Shown: one piece after another, positions 9,442 through 21,290 of the stretch
How positions within the stretch are numbered: position 1 is the first letter of the stretch
Layout of the letters: each line of letters starts with the position of its first letter
Assembly: GCA_039105265.1 (NCBI GenBank)
Contig: JAPFFF010000008.1
Location: 1,984,001-2,048,000, forward strand
From: Tritrichomonas musculus
Lineage: Eukaryota > Parabasalia > Tritrichomonadida > Tritrichomonadidae
Reading direction: 5' to 3'
Length of the DNA stretch: 64,000 nt
Position numbers and translations under genes: made by a program
Notes under the pieces: model-generated
What the model was told of the DNA's origin: nothing
Seen by the model: only the letters and a program-made list of their open reading frames with translations
Database searches by the model: none

Positions 9442-11608
9442 TTACATTAAGGAAATAGACTCTCAAATTCAATATCCAATAACATTCTTTCGTATACCTA
9501 AAACTATTGTGAAGTCTCCAGAATATTTAATTTCTGATTCAAATGACAATAATAATTGTTTTCAAAATTTCATATCTATTGATAATTTGAACAAAGTTTT
9601 GTCTAAAATAGATAATGATAAAATAATCAAAATCATAATGGTCTGTGGTAAATTTCAATCAGGTAAATCAACTTTTTTAAGAACACTTACTGGAAATGGA
9701 GCATATTATAGTGGTACTGGGCTGAAATCTACTACTAAAGGTATAATAATTGATGGTCCTTATTCAAGTGAAGATTTAATCGAAAGAATAGGTTTAGATG
9801 ATTTCAAAAATATTTTTTCAAATGGACAAATTGAAATGAAATATGATCCTGCTATTTATATTATTGATTCTCAAGGAATTGGTAATGAAATGAATATTGA
9901 ACATTCCATAATTTTAAAAAGAGTTCTTTCCATATTTTGTACATTGTCTGATATTTGTATTGATGTTACGGAATATGGTGAGGTAAAGAATAATTTAGAA
10001 AATGTGTTAAATATTATTAGACAAAGTCAAATGATGAAATTTTGTAATGATTCAAATGATGGAAACAGTGAAAATTTTAAAAAAGAAATTACCAAAATCA
10101 TTTTTCTTGTAAAAAATATTGATGAAATGAAAAGGTCACCTCAGAACAAAAAATCTTATTTTGATAAAGTTCAAAGAAATTTACAATCTGTGTGGTATTC
10201 TGAGCATCAAACGATTTCTAATCTTTATATGACCAATTTAACAAAAGCTTTTCCTTTATCAGACTTGCATCATTTTCCAATGAATTACAATTGCAGTGTT
10301 TGGCATGTTCTTCCTGACATTTTCATTTTTTTAAATATTTGATCTCCAAAAACCAAAGTTTATGTTAAAAATATGATAATGAGTGTATCTAATCAAATGT
10401 TTGCTGAATTTGTCAACCAATTGTGTGAAAATTGCACCGTTTTAGAAGATCAAATTAATTTAATTGCAGAAAAAATTGTTAATGAAATTCAAAATCAAAT
10501 AAACGAATATAGAGCAGAAAAAATATCACGTGATTGTGCCATTATGCAAATTTATAATATTGTTAAAGGTTTAGAAAAAATTATAATTCCATTAACAGTT
10601 GCCCAAAGCACAAATATTAATTTTCAAGATAAAAATCAGTACATTTATGATTTAAATAAGGATATTCGCTTGCATATAGAAAAAAATATTCCTGAAATGG
10701 AAAAGTATCTTTGCGTTGGCTTTGTGGAACTATTGAAAGAAAGCTTTGCTCAATCAAAATGGGAATATGTGTTACCTACAGTTTATTGTTTGAAATTTGA
10801 ACCATTTTTGGAAATTGGTGCTGTAATAGTTGTAGTTGTTTCATTCCTAATATATTTGACTGTTATTTTTGCCAAAAGTGAAATAAAAAGAAATAAAGCT
10901 AATTCAATTGCCACGAGAAAAATTAAACTTTCAATTCCTCCTTTGTGGGAAAAAGTCAAAGAAAACACAAGCATTGTGAGAGAATTATGTTCAGTTGATA
11001 AAGTAAAAGGTCTTTCCTTTTTCACATTATTCTCAAAAGAATTAATTATCGTACTAGAAGATACAAATTCTAATTTCATGAAATTAATAATTCAAAGCAT
11101 GACAGGAATTGATTGTCATTTTAAAGAGCAAATTAATGAAAACAAAGAAGCTATTTTGTATGGACCAATCACTAAAACAACAATAATGGAACGAATATTA
11201 AGAAATTATCAAAGTTCACAAGACGAATCTTATAATCAAAAAATATTAATTTTATACTTAAGAGGGTACGATGAAGATGATTTACATCAAATTGAAAATA
11301 TACAATCAAAAGCATCATTTTTCATGTCATCTGAAATTTCCCTCTGCCATTTGCCAACAGTTAAAAATAAAAAAATTCATTTGTTCTTTACTTGCCCAAA
11401 TGAAGACGTTGCGATTATCAAAAAGCAAGAGCTTGAAAATCTTCAAAAAAACCTTAATTGTAAAATTCAAAGTGATGATTTCCAAATTATTGTATGGCCA
11501 GTCTTAATGAAGAACAAAAAAAACATTGAGTTGATTGGACCACAAACTAATAAAAGTTTGAGATTTGATTTCCATCAAATTTTTGGAAACAAAAAAGATG
11601 AAAAATAA
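9407..11608 (+). pseudogene. Dynamin/GBP-like large GTPase with one membrane span, split by an in-frame TGA
   Basis: Two open stretches (to 10342 and from 10373) lie in one frame, separated by TGA at 10340-10342 and ten further codons without another stop. The first part has a P-loop CGKFQSGKS, a STTKGI segment like the G2 loop of the GB1/RHD3 (atlastin/GBP) family, and DSQGIG (DxxG). The second part is mostly helical and has one strong hydrophobic span (IGAVIVVVVSFLIYLTVIF, about 150-170 residues in), then a soluble tail of about 240 residues. Such proteins use GTP hydrolysis to work on membranes; here that is inference. No ATG lies upstream of the P-loop except within it: the frame opens at a TTG just inside the kinase fragment, so the true N-terminus was lost where the two genes were joined. 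The single TGA could be a nonsense mutation or a sequencing error. Confidence 0.6.
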
Positions 11609-12773
11609 ATAAAAGATTTTATTTAAAATTGTAATTTAGAATTCAGAAAAATTTCGTTGTTCTTAAAAAGTTTGATCTGACCATTTAAATATATAAAAAG
11701 TTTCTTGTTTCATTTAAAAGTTTAATTGAAAATTAAATTTTAGTTAATTTAATTGATTATTTTCATCTTCTTCATTGATTTAGATTATCGAGATATAACA
11801 AAACTATAAATGATAAAAACATTTATTTATCAAATTTGAGTAAAAAATCATATGTAAATTTTATTTTTTGTATTAGCATCAAGCTATCTGTAAAATCAAT
11901 TTTAAAATGATAAACTGCGAGATGAAAATAATCAACTCAATTTTGAAATAAATAATTTTAAAAACTGATAATTGAGTTGTATACAAAAATGACTCCCAGT
12001 TTAATTGGTAATAAAAGCAATTGTATTAAACAATTTCAATATAATTTTGAGATTTTTGGTGAAAATAAATCTGAAATAATATTTATATCATTAATAATTA
12101 TTCAAAGTTTTTCATTTCACAGTGAATTCGAATGGAACGAAGATTACTTTAATCTTCTTTAAAAGTTGCTCTTCAATATGTAAACAAATTGATCTGCATG
12201 GATAAAATAAAGTGATACAATGAGGCCATCGAAGACGTAAACAATAGTTGAATCAATTTTCATTGTTTGTTTTGATTCAATCTTTTAAATACTTTCAAAT
12301 TATCGTTTGCTTCTTTGCTTTCAATTTTCTGGATCTGTTTAAATTTCAATGAATTTTATTTAAAAAAGCGTAAATAAACTTTTGTGGATCTTTGTTGATT
12401 AGACCTTTTAAAAGCATTATACAAAAAGATAATTATGTCTTTAGTTATTTTGAGATTTAGCGGTTAAGATGAGCCTAAACAAACAGTAATTGCATATTTA
12501 GCAAAAAAAGGTGCAGACAATTCATCCATCGCTTTTTTTTTTTTTTTTTTTTTTTTTTTTCGTTTCGATGATATTTTTATCATTAAACCACTGATCGTCA
12601 CATATAAGTTTCATCATAAGTGGCACTATGTACACCAAACACTGTATTCTTGAGTTTATGTGGTAAGTGTTTCAGGGGTTTATGAATTCCGATAAAATTG
12701 AATTAATTTTGAGAGGAAATATCAAATGTCACTTCAACTTTTTTAATGAAAAGGATTTATTTTTTATCTCAAG
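11609..12773. other. Intergenic, AT-rich, with a 28-base T run
   Basis: I see no supported gene. A run of 28 T lies at 12533-12560. Short open frames near 11977 and 12682 have no recognisable features and ordinary AT-rich composition. The stretch 12700-12773 leads directly into the pseudokinase ATG. Confidence 0.5.
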
Positions 12774-13666
12774 ATGAATCTTGATGAAAATCATAAAATA
12801 GATCTCGATAAATATGATGTAATCAAGTTAATGGGGCAAAATCTAAATGATTATATCTTGCTAATACAATGCAAGGCCGATTCCAAGTTATACTCATTGG
12901 AAATTAAATCTCGCGCAATTATTAACACTATAGCGTTTAATTTTTAATCCAATTTAGACATCCAACATTTGCTAATTTGATTGGTTATGTGTGCCAAAAC
13001 TTTCAATTTGAAGGGAAAGAATATAATAATATTCCAAATGAAGTTGGTTTATTATATGAATTCTGTCGAAATGATAGCCTTGATTTTAATATTTCCAATA
13101 AAACACTTAATGATACGCAAAAACAAATAGTTCTTGTTGGTGTTTCCCGTGCAATTAGTCTATTACACCAAAACAACTATGTGCACCTTACTATAACTCC
13201 AGAAAACATCTTACTTGATGATTCATTTCATCCACATCTTTATGGATTCCATTTTATGAGTTTAATAGAACCAGATACAAGAAAAGTAAAACATATTCCA
13301 AAAAAATACCAAAATTTCACAGCACCAGAAGCATTAACTAACGGATTTTATAATGAAAAAGTTGACATTTACTCATTTGGCTTAGTCATGCTTTTTATTA
13401 TATCAGATAATCCTATCAGATACGATAGAAATGCTGCTAGATCAGTAAATGTTTTAAAATCTTATGTTGAAGATGGTATAAGACCGTTAATCAAAGAGAC
13501 AATAAAAAAACCAATTCAAGATTTGATTGAAAAATGCTGGTCAGGTGATCCTGATATTCGTCCAACAGCAGATGAACTCTTCAGAAAATTAGCTTATGAT
13601 CCTGAATGCTATTTGGATGATGTTGATGCAACTGTGCTCAGTCAATACGTTGCAACAATCGCTTAA
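12774..13666 (+). pseudogene. Pseudokinase (TKL-like fold) with one frame break
   Basis: It starts at an ATG (NLDENHKIDLDKYDVIKLM). A short N-lobe is followed by a frame break near 12945, after which HPTFANLIGYVCQNF continues in the frame that runs to TAA at 13666. The fold is clear: hinge LLYEFCRNDSLDF, helix E, a catalytic-loop equivalent YVHLTITPENILLDD, APEAL, VDIYSFGLVMLF and the CW...DIRPTADELF C-lobe ending. The HRD Asp is Thr (HLT), the DFG is replaced by YGFHF, and the N-lobe has no clear glycine loop. A catalytically dead, binding-only role was therefore built in before the frame break. It may be a scaffold if the frameshift is a sequencing error. No trichomonad splice signals (GTATGT, ACTAACACACAG) are visible at the break. 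Confidence 0.65.
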
Positions 13667-13869
13667 AATCATTTTTAAAAAGATTCGATTAATTAATAAA
13701 CAAAATCGTTTGATGATATTAAAATTGATTTTTAATTATTTTATCAATAGAGACTAAGGAAAAAGTCTTAGCTTTTTTAAAATTCCATGATTTATATATT
13801 AAAAACAATTTAATTTTAAAAAATCCTGAAAAAACGCCAAAGAAATCTCTATTTAAAAAAATATTTGTT
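13667..13869. other. Short intergenic gap
   Basis: This is AT-rich sequence between the pseudokinase stop and the transposon end, with nothing recognisable. Confidence 0.4.
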
Positions 13870-13894
13870 TTTTAAGGGTAAAGTTGGCTTTTCT
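13870..13894 (+). repeat. Left terminal inverted repeat of the Kolobok-like element, with TTAA
   Basis: A 25-bp match, reverse complemented, to 18996-19020. It includes the TTAA target duplication (13872-13875) and two flanking T that may match by chance. Confidence 0.85.
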
Positions 13895-15460
13895 CAACTT
13901 TTCCCCACTTTTTGTAATATCTTTCAAAATATTCTATGAGTTTTTGCTAATGGCAAATTAGAAATTCCTTTAAAATATGATAAATATTTATATATCTTTT
14001 CAAATAAAAATTTTAAATTAATTATTTTATATATATATACATTAATATATATATTTGATTTGTTTAATGTTTTGTTAAAATATATTTTATATTATAAACA
14101 AGAGAATTTGTAAAAATATCAATTTTTTTACATTTCAATTGCCTCAAATAATTGAATAAAAAAAACATTCTTTCAAAAAATTGAGAATATTTTTCATTTA
14201 TATAAAAATACTTTTATTTAGCCATTTTGAATATCTATAAATATATATGATATCTAAATATTTAATATATTTTGTTGCGTGCTAATATACAATTATAGAT
14301 TATATTTGTTCAAAAATTAAACATAATTGTCAGATTATCTCTATATTTTTCTGGCATAAAGAATTAAATATTATATCTAGGTAATAAATATAATATTATA
14401 TGACATAGATTGATCAAATATCTTTATTTTATGCCAGTATTTATAAATTAAATTAATTAAATTTTTATCAAATACTCCAATGATATGATTATTAATGTAA
14501 TATTTATAAATATAACATTATAAATAAATATTAATAGTTGATCCAATTTATATCCAAAGATACTAATAAAAAAATAATCAAATAAATTCTATATATTATA
14601 TTTCAGTTTTTGAATTAAAATAAGGGTTAGCACTCTCAAAATTAGTAATTCTTTCTCACAAATTGTATAAATATTATCATGCAAATATAACTATTATTTT
14701 GATTGATTATATTAATTAATAAAAAACAAATCTGTTATAAATTTCATATTTTGAGAAAAAATTAATAATTTAAACTGATTTTGAATTCATATGTTTTTAT
14801 CTCTTTATATAGTTAATTAGCATATTATCAATATTATTAATTAAACATATATATAAATTGTTTATATATATATATCAAATATATATATGTAATATAATTT
14901 TTTTTAAGGATCTTGAAATAAAAAACTTTAAATAAAAAAAAAAACGATTACTTTTTTCGATTATTTATCATTTGGGAAAATTCAAATTTGAATTCTCCAA
15001 ATTCGAACAAAGAGTCCATGAACAGCAATCAAAATACCAAAAAAAAATCAACAAAAGAGTCTAACCTTTCATATTCTTTCAGTTTTTTCAAATCCATATG
15101 TATATCCCATACAATAGGTTCTTGACCAAACGCCAGTTATACTACTATTGATCTCCTATTTATCTCTAGTTTCATATCCAAGTGTTAAAAACCTCTAGAA
15201 ATGCTTCTATCATCCATATTTTTCAATATTTTTTTTCTTTTATTTTCATAAGATTAAAAATGTAAACCATAGAAAAATACATATAATTTGTATAAACTTT
15301 TGAATTTTATTTTTTTTTTATTTTTAAAATATCTCTTATAGAATAAATAGATTTATATAAACATAATAAAGCAAAAGATATGGAGAATAAAAAGTAAATA
15401 AATGTAATAAGAAGAATGTTTATTATCAAATAATTGTTTGATGATCATCAATTGATTTCG

Positions 15461-16939
15461 TCAAACAAGCTTAAAAGAAAATCTTTTTTGAATTAAAATG
15501 TTCATGTTGACTAGTCTGGTTACCTGCGATCTAATTACGAATTGAGGTCGAGCATATTTGCTTGTGTCAAAGTATGTAGTAATATATTTCATTATTTTGT
15601 TGTACGGCACAAATGGCTTATCTTCAGTGGCTAATGCTGATATAGCATCAATAATCAATTGCTGTACGGGTGAAAACTTCCCTTTTCGTCTTTTGTTTCG
15701 CACATCCATTGAAGAAATATCTTCAAGCATGTCATCAGCATAATTGTGTACCATCTTATCTTTTGAACTGACTTTGTACTTATTGGCTTTTATTTTTCTT
15801 TTGATTGCTCTTTTCTTTTTATATGCATCTGTTTTTGTTGTTGTGGCTTTCTTTCTTTTTGTTTCTACCAAAGCTTTTTCATGTAACATTACATGATTAG
15901 GAAGTGTTAACTGAAAAGAATCAAAGATCGCTTTTTTCCAATATGGAACATTCCATTTGATGATTGATACATATGCACGGATTCTCCAGCTAATTCTAAA
16001 GGCTGTGTTTTTGCTGGCTATTGAAGCACGAGAATGGTTAAACGACTCAATTGGGTTGGTAGTATACTCTGGATCAACTTTACTAAATGTATCAGATATG
16101 TCTGAGATTAATTCATCTAGTGTTTTTAATGCTTTAGCATTATATTCTGGGTCCAGATCCTCATGTTCAATAAAATAGTTTGGCATGCTTTCCCATTTCT
16201 GGAGTTTTTCTTCATTATTAAAATTTTTGTCATGTAGTAAAATTGAAAAAAAATTTTGAATTAATTCATTAAGGTTTTTCAAATCTTGATCGTTCATGCA
16301 AATTTGATTTATAATTTTCTTGGTTTTTTTGCATAAATGATTTGTGTCAAATTTAATTTTGGCAAGAGGAAGTTTTTCTGATATTAATTTATGATCTGTG
16401 AGATCGCAATCATGAATGAAAGTTAGATTGCTTAAGGAGTCTATTTGTGTCCTTTCGATGATATGGTTCAATGAAATGCCTTCCATATTTTTTGAATGCT
16501 TTTCTGTGGAACTTAAAGAGGCAGCTTGTTCTTTCCCATGGTGAACAAGATGGAAACAAATAATGAAGTTAGTCTTTAAATCCATTAAAATTCCAAGGCA
16601 GTGTTGACCATTTCTTCGGTGGCTCCACGAAGCATCGAAGCCTAATTTTATTTGAGTGGTTTTTTTCAGTTCATCCAATTTTTCTTGGCAAACTTTTTCG
16701 GCTAAATCTCTGAGTACAATATCAATTAAAAACAAGTAATCATAATATATTGTTCTTGATATTATGTATTTCTCTGTCATAGAACAATAAGATTCAATTC
16801 CTTCATAGCCATATCCATTGATAATGATTGATAATATCTCTTTCAAGTTTCTTTTGATCTTTTCAATGTTTTTTGGTTTGTGTACATTTCTTTCTAATAA
16901 TTCTTGAAAAGTTGAATGTCTTAATGTATGTTGATTCAT
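15461..16939 (-). CDS. Kolobok-like DDE transposase
   Basis: About 492 residues from the first in-frame ATG at 16939 (three codons inside an open TTG). A DDE-type core is visible. GFDASWSHRRNGQHCLGILMD carries the first Asp at about 102 and is followed by a beta-strand-rich NFIICFHLVHHGKEQ. A second Asp cluster lies in IHDCDLTDHK (177-182), then KIKFDTNHLCKKTKKI (about 198), and a probable catalytic Glu in NPIESFNHSR (about 298). Kolobok transposases share the D-x-W opening, the FDxxH..K segment and the ESFH-like Glu region, and the TTAA duplication agrees. The C-terminus is Lys/Arg rich (about 365-395), probably for DNA contact or nuclear import, and ends with a possible winged-helix-like tail. 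No THAP finger is seen. It catalyses excision and insertion of the element. The stop is TGA. Confidence 0.8.
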   Translation of the reverse strand: MNQHTLRHSTFQELLERNVHKPKNIEKIKRNLKEILSIIINGYGYEGIESYCSMTEKYIISRTIYYDYLFLIDIVLRDLAEKVCQEKLDELKKTTQIKLGFDASWSHRRNGQHCLGILMDLKTNFIICFHLVHHGKEQAASLSSTEKHSKNMEGISLNHIIERTQIDSLSNLTFIHDCDLTDHKLISEKLPLAKIKFDTNHLCKKTKKIINQICMNDQDLKNLNELIQNFFSILLHDKNFNNEEKLQKWESMPNYFIEHEDLDPEYNAKALKTLDELISDISDTFSKVDPEYTTNPIESFNHSRASIASKNTAFRISWRIRAYVSIIKWNVPYWKKAIFDSFQLTLPNHVMLHEKALVETKRKKATTTKTDAYKKKRAIKRKIKANKYKVSSKDKMVHNYADDMLEDISSMDVRNKRRKGKFSPVQQLIIDAISALATEDKPFVPYNKIMKYITTYFDTSKYARPQFVIRSQVTRLVNMNILIQKRFSFKLV

Positions 16940-16950
16940 GAAAAACAATA

Positions 16951-16957
16951 AAAGTGA
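16951..16957 (-). promoter_or_regulatory. Candidate initiator of the transposase gene
   Basis: On the minus strand, TCACTTT lies 11 bases before the ATG, fitting the TCA-pyrimidine initiator form known for trichomonad genes. If real, the element carries its own start site. Confidence 0.35.
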
Positions 16958-18995
16958 AGTAAATATAAACTAAAATTTTTGAACTTCACAAAAAGTCATA
17001 AGTAATAAAATTTTCTTTGAAATTTTCACAACTTTCTCAAAAGTCAGAACATAGATAATTGAATGTTAATTTTTTATTATTTCATTCAATTGTTTCTATC
17101 TTAAAAAATAAATCATAATAAAAAATGCTTTTGTTCTACAAATATGCATGACAAATTTGTATATATATTAATTCAATGATAAAGTATTTTGAAAATGCTG
17201 CATTAAGTTATTTTAATTAAAATTATTAAGAGGATATTTGAATTCATATAACTTTTCAATAATTTCAAAGCCTATGAGAATATATTTTCAATAAAGTTTT
17301 GTATAAAAAAAAATAAATCTAATTCAAAACTTTATATTTATATTATTTCATTTTTAACCATATTTCCATTAACATATTATCGATAATTTTTTTTTTTACT
17401 TTTTAATACTTTTTTTAAAAGGATTGTCTCAAATTTTTATTTTTTTAATAATCTTGCTTGATATGTACTATTTTCAAATTCAAATTAAATAAAAAATAAG
17501 GAATATAAAAAAATTCTTACAATTTTAGAGAGGAATAATCGAAGATAATCCAATTTTATGAATTTTTTCTAAAAAGAAAATATTTGATAAATCTATAAAA
17601 AAGCATGAATAGATATTCACGCTTTTTAATATTTCAGGATTTATCAAAAAGTTTCTCATTGACCGTGTATAAACTGAAAAAGTTCTAAAAACTATTTTCA
17701 GATAAACTTTTTCTAATTACTCAGCCAATTAAAAATAGAAATTAAAATCATCTAAATAAAAAAAAAAAAGTAAAATGTTAAAAAAAAATTTTTTTGCCTG
17801 AAATAAAAAATTGATTTTAAAAACATCTTATATTTATGACCATATTACTAGATATCAAATAATTTATTTAAAATTGTTATTATTATTATAAGATATGCTT
17901 ATTTATATATATTTCCAAAAATTGAAATAAAAACCTAAAATTATTTTTAATACTATTCAATTGTATCAAAAGTTAAAATAATTAAAATGGCCATTATCAC
18001 GATTTAAATAGTGATAAAATGATATATTCATTTTAATTTATTATAATTAAATAATATAATAAGTATATTATATGTTAGTAAATATATTAATTAATATAAT
18101 AAATAGATAAGAGCAATAATAAATTTTAGTTAAAATTTTAATTTTAATTCAAATTTTACAATTATCCATTATTTTTATAAAAACTGATTTCATTCCAAAA
18201 CGCTTTTTTTTCGTTTTCAAGGCAATATATTGATTTCAAAATCAAATTAGGGTATTTGTTATGCAGTATTAAATACGATAAAAACATTTTATTACGAAAT
18301 GCTGCAATTTTCATTATCCAAATTTTTCAATTGTTTGCTTTTCAACTATTGTATCAAGCATTTTTAATCAATACATTTGGTATCGATTATATATACACTT
18401 TAATGATTTCTAACAATTCTCCTTCTACAAGAGCCGACTTGAAAAATAAAAATTTTCATGTTGTAAAATCAAAATTATTTTATCCCTACCAAAAAAATGT
18501 ATTTTTTAGTGTTGACATCAAATATGGATGTAAAATATTCATATTAAAAAAATATTTCATCCAAATTCCATGAGGACTAGCAGATCAAGAATTGGTGTTT
18601 TCAAAATTATAAAAAAATTCATTATTTCTCATCATCTACGTAGCATTGTTTAACAATAATTGACAAATATTTATAGATGCATGGCATATATATATAATAT
18701 CATAATTTTATTAATAAAAAACCATTCAAGTAATAATTGCATAATCCTAATTTTTGTTATTTTATTTTTTTCCTTTTTTATTCATTTTTCTGAGAAAAAT
18801 ACAAAATTTAGAATATTTTACGTTCATCTGTGTTGATTAGAAGTTGAAAATTTGATTTGATAGCTCTGTGGAGCTCCTTTTTTTCTGTACATTTGAATGC
18901 CCCTCAGAAAAGATTGAATTTGCATAGAAATAAATTCAATGATCATACAATTCATTCAAGCAGCACATAGAATAAATTAAAAGATTTCAAAAAAA

Positions 18996-19020
18996 AGAAA
19001 AGCCAACTTTACCCTTAAAA
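18996..19020 (-). repeat. Right terminal inverted repeat of the Kolobok-like element, with TTAA
   Basis: Reverse complement of 13870-13894 over 25 bp; TTAA at 19015-19018. Confidence 0.85.
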
Positions 19021-20221
19021 TACCAATTTTTTACGATTATTTTGAAGTGAAAACAAAAAATCGATAAAATTTTGAATAAATTGATTTATTTCAAAAATAA
19101 ATATAATTTTGAAAAAACTTGTTGTTGCATATTTGCAATGGTTTTTGTTATAAAAAAAATAATTTTAAAACAAATTTTTTTTGCGTAAATTACAATATAC
19201 TATTTACAAAAACCAATAATAAAAATATTCAAGGTTATCAATATTTTAATAAATTGAGAAGAATGAAAATTATCTCTAAAACTTTGGAAATAAAAAAGAA
19301 CAACTTCTTTGTTTCTAAGAAAGTACAATAATATGTGAGCACGACAACCAATCATAGCAATCTTTTATGAACAATAATTTTTTTCTTTTGAAATATTTTA
19401 TTTCTATTTTACATTTTTGTAGAGCACATATCCTGCAAACCTCACAGCAACAATAAAGTTATATCAATTTTTACTCATAATTACATCTAATTTATGAATA
19501 AAAGCATTTAAAAATAATTGCAAATAATTTGTAATCATAATATGAGCAATTTCTTTAATTTTTTAAAGTTATATTTGCACAAAAAAAAATTATTTTAAAA
19601 AAGATATTTAAATGGCAAATACTTTTTGTAATCAATAAAAAAAGTTATTTCAAAAAAATTGCAAATTGAAACAAAAGAATTTTTTTTGTGAAAAAATTAA
19701 TTTTTTCAAAAGATGACAACTTTTTTGCAAATGTAATTCTTTTTGGCCAAAAAGTTATTATCTGAAAAAACTCAATTTAATTGAATTACTAGTATTTTTT
19801 CTAATAAATACATTTAATGCAAAATATCGTTGGAATTTTAAAATTAAAAATAATTTTGATAAGTCTCTAATGTTTCTAATTATTTTATCAATAGTTATCA
19901 AAAACACATGAATTTATCAATACAAAAATGTATGCAGCTTATCCATTATTACTAGTAATAATAATAAGGAAAACATTCAAAAAGTGTAATTGAAAAGAAT
20001 TCAAAACATTTATTGTAAAACTTTTTCAATAGTTTATTTATAAAAAAGAGAATCTTTTTATGTTACAAAATAATTTTTACCTATCCTTCTTTAAATTGTA
20101 AGTATTCTGGCAAAGCTTCTAGTTACCTAACCAGCAAGGTATCTACTTTTTGAATGAAAAATGCATATTCAGCTTTTTGAAAGAAGAAAAGTGCCAAAAT
20201 AATTCAAAGACGGCATACCAG
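19021..20221. other. Intergenic with degenerate 30-bp-class repeats at its right end
   Basis: No gene seen; a 70-codon open frame at 19119 has no features. CATTCAAAAAGTG occurs near 19973 and CTACTTTTTGAATG near 20142. From about 20230 to 20320, reaching into the next gene, versions of GAGAATAAGTAATCTG recur three times. Confidence 0.45.
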
Positions 20222-21070
20222 CTATGAATAACATTCTGAGAACAAGTAATCTGAGAATAAATGGCGTGAGAATAAGTAATCTGTGGATAACGACTTGAGA
20301 ATAACAATCTGAAAACAACTTACTTCGATTTTTTTCGGTCTATCGCAATAGCCAAATGCGTGTGATCCGATGATTTTAATGTTCGATGGAATCGTGATTT
20401 CTTCAATGGATCGACTTGCAAATAAGAGAACGTCATATTCATCTTTACTATTGTCACTTTTACCGAGAAGATACTTGTCTTCTTTGAATACGAAATTCGT
20501 GTTGGATGGTGGAATGACTATTTTCGTCAATTGTTCAAGTCCGTCAAAACATCCTTCTTTCAATTCTCTCAAACTAGCTGGAAAGTACATTTCGTCGATT
20601 TGATTTGAATATGGAAATAGGTGGCCATAAATTGTTTGAACTGCTGAATCTTCCGCAAATTGGAGAGTTTTGATATCACCATTATTGATACAACTAATGC
20701 TGGTAATCAAGTATTCAGTAGATTCATACGTAAATGTTCGGGGAATAATAAGATGTTTAACGTAATTTTTGACTTTAAATAATGATGCTGTTTGATTCGT
20801 TTTGTTGATTTTGAAAGTAAATTTTGAATCATTTTCGATCGTTTCACTTAGTAGATTTTTAACTAATTCAACATCGCCTGCTTTGCATGCTTGATGCAAA
20901 TTATACTCGATATTTTGTAATTCTTCTTCTGAATGAAGATTATTTGAATTAGTAAAAAGCGTCAAAATTTCTTGTTTCTTTTCTTTCCCCAACTCTGTAT
21001 CAAAATCTTTATCATATTTTTTAATAGGAATTGGGATTGATTTTGTTTTATATTTGAAATTTTCTTCCAT
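20222..21070 (-). CDS. BspA-like protein with a short ankyrin-type start, 3' end replaced
   Basis: 282 residues from an ATG. Residues about 53-75 (NIEYNLHQACKAGDVELVKNLL) look like a single ankyrin helix pair. Residues about 95-260 are BspA-type repeats (ITSISCINNGDIKTLQF, YFPASLRELKEGCFDGL, ITIPSNIKIIGSHAFGYC). The repeat stops abruptly at YCDRPKKIEVS. The last ~27 residues (SLSTDYLFSRHLFSDYLFSE) come from tandem repeats of about 30 bp and are unlike the family, so the original C-terminus has been lost by rearrangement. No signal peptide, so probably cytosolic. It lies in the same orientation as the kinase-BspA gene, about 220 bp away. It could be a pseudogene; the remaining frame is open. 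Confidence 0.65.
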   Translation of the reverse strand: MEENFKYKTKSIPIPIKKYDKDFDTELGKEKKQEILTLFTNSNNLHSEEELQNIEYNLHQACKAGDVELVKNLLSETIENDSKFTFKINKTNQTASLFKVKNYVKHLIIPRTFTYESTEYLITSISCINNGDIKTLQFAEDSAVQTIYGHLFPYSNQIDEMYFPASLRELKEGCFDGLEQLTKIVIPPSNTNFVFKEDKYLLGKSDNSKDEYDVLLFASRSIEEITIPSNIKIIGSHAFGYCDRPKKIEVSCFQIVILKSLSTDYLFSRHLFSDYLFSECYS

Positions 21071-21290
21071 TTTATTTGGATAAATGCCATTTTTTTCATA
21101 AAAAAAATTGAATAGAAAAGTGGCATTTTCTCTAAAAAAAATAGTGACTTGTGTTGAAAAATATATGGAAATAACTTAACATACATTGTAAGCTTGGAGA
21201 AAAGATCATCATAATTAATTAATTTTTATTAATAAATAAAAATTTAAAATAGCTATTAATATTAATAAATAAAAACTTATTCATAAGTAA

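Larger units (their letters stand above)
13872..19018 (-). mobile_element. Kolobok-like DNA transposon, apparently complete
   Basis: Bounds are set by TTAA at 13872-13875 and 19015-19018, each followed inward by the terminal inverted repeat GGGTAAAGTTGGCTTTTCT (19 bp, perfect). A TTAA target duplication is used by the Kolobok and piggyBac superfamilies, and the encoded transposase looks Kolobok-like. Length is about 5.15 kb with one clear gene (15461-16939, minus). The flanks of the gene (13.9-15.4 kb and 17-19 kb) are extremely AT-rich with no supported gene. Within the left part, CTGGCATAAA near 14352 is inverted near 14441. Perfect ends and an open transposase suggest recent activity. Confidence 0.8.

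Noticed and set aside
10340-10342. TGA read as an amino acid
   Set aside because: TGA ends several otherwise intact genes in the window, so a nonsense mutation or sequence error is more likely than code change.
12940-12960. Intron in the pseudokinase gene
   Set aside because: The frame changes here, but neither GTATGT nor ACTAACACACAG, the conserved trichomonad splice signals, is present.
18256-18573. Cargo gene inside the Kolobok-like element
   Set aside because: Only a TTG start, no recognisable domain, and composition like the surrounding AT-rich DNA.
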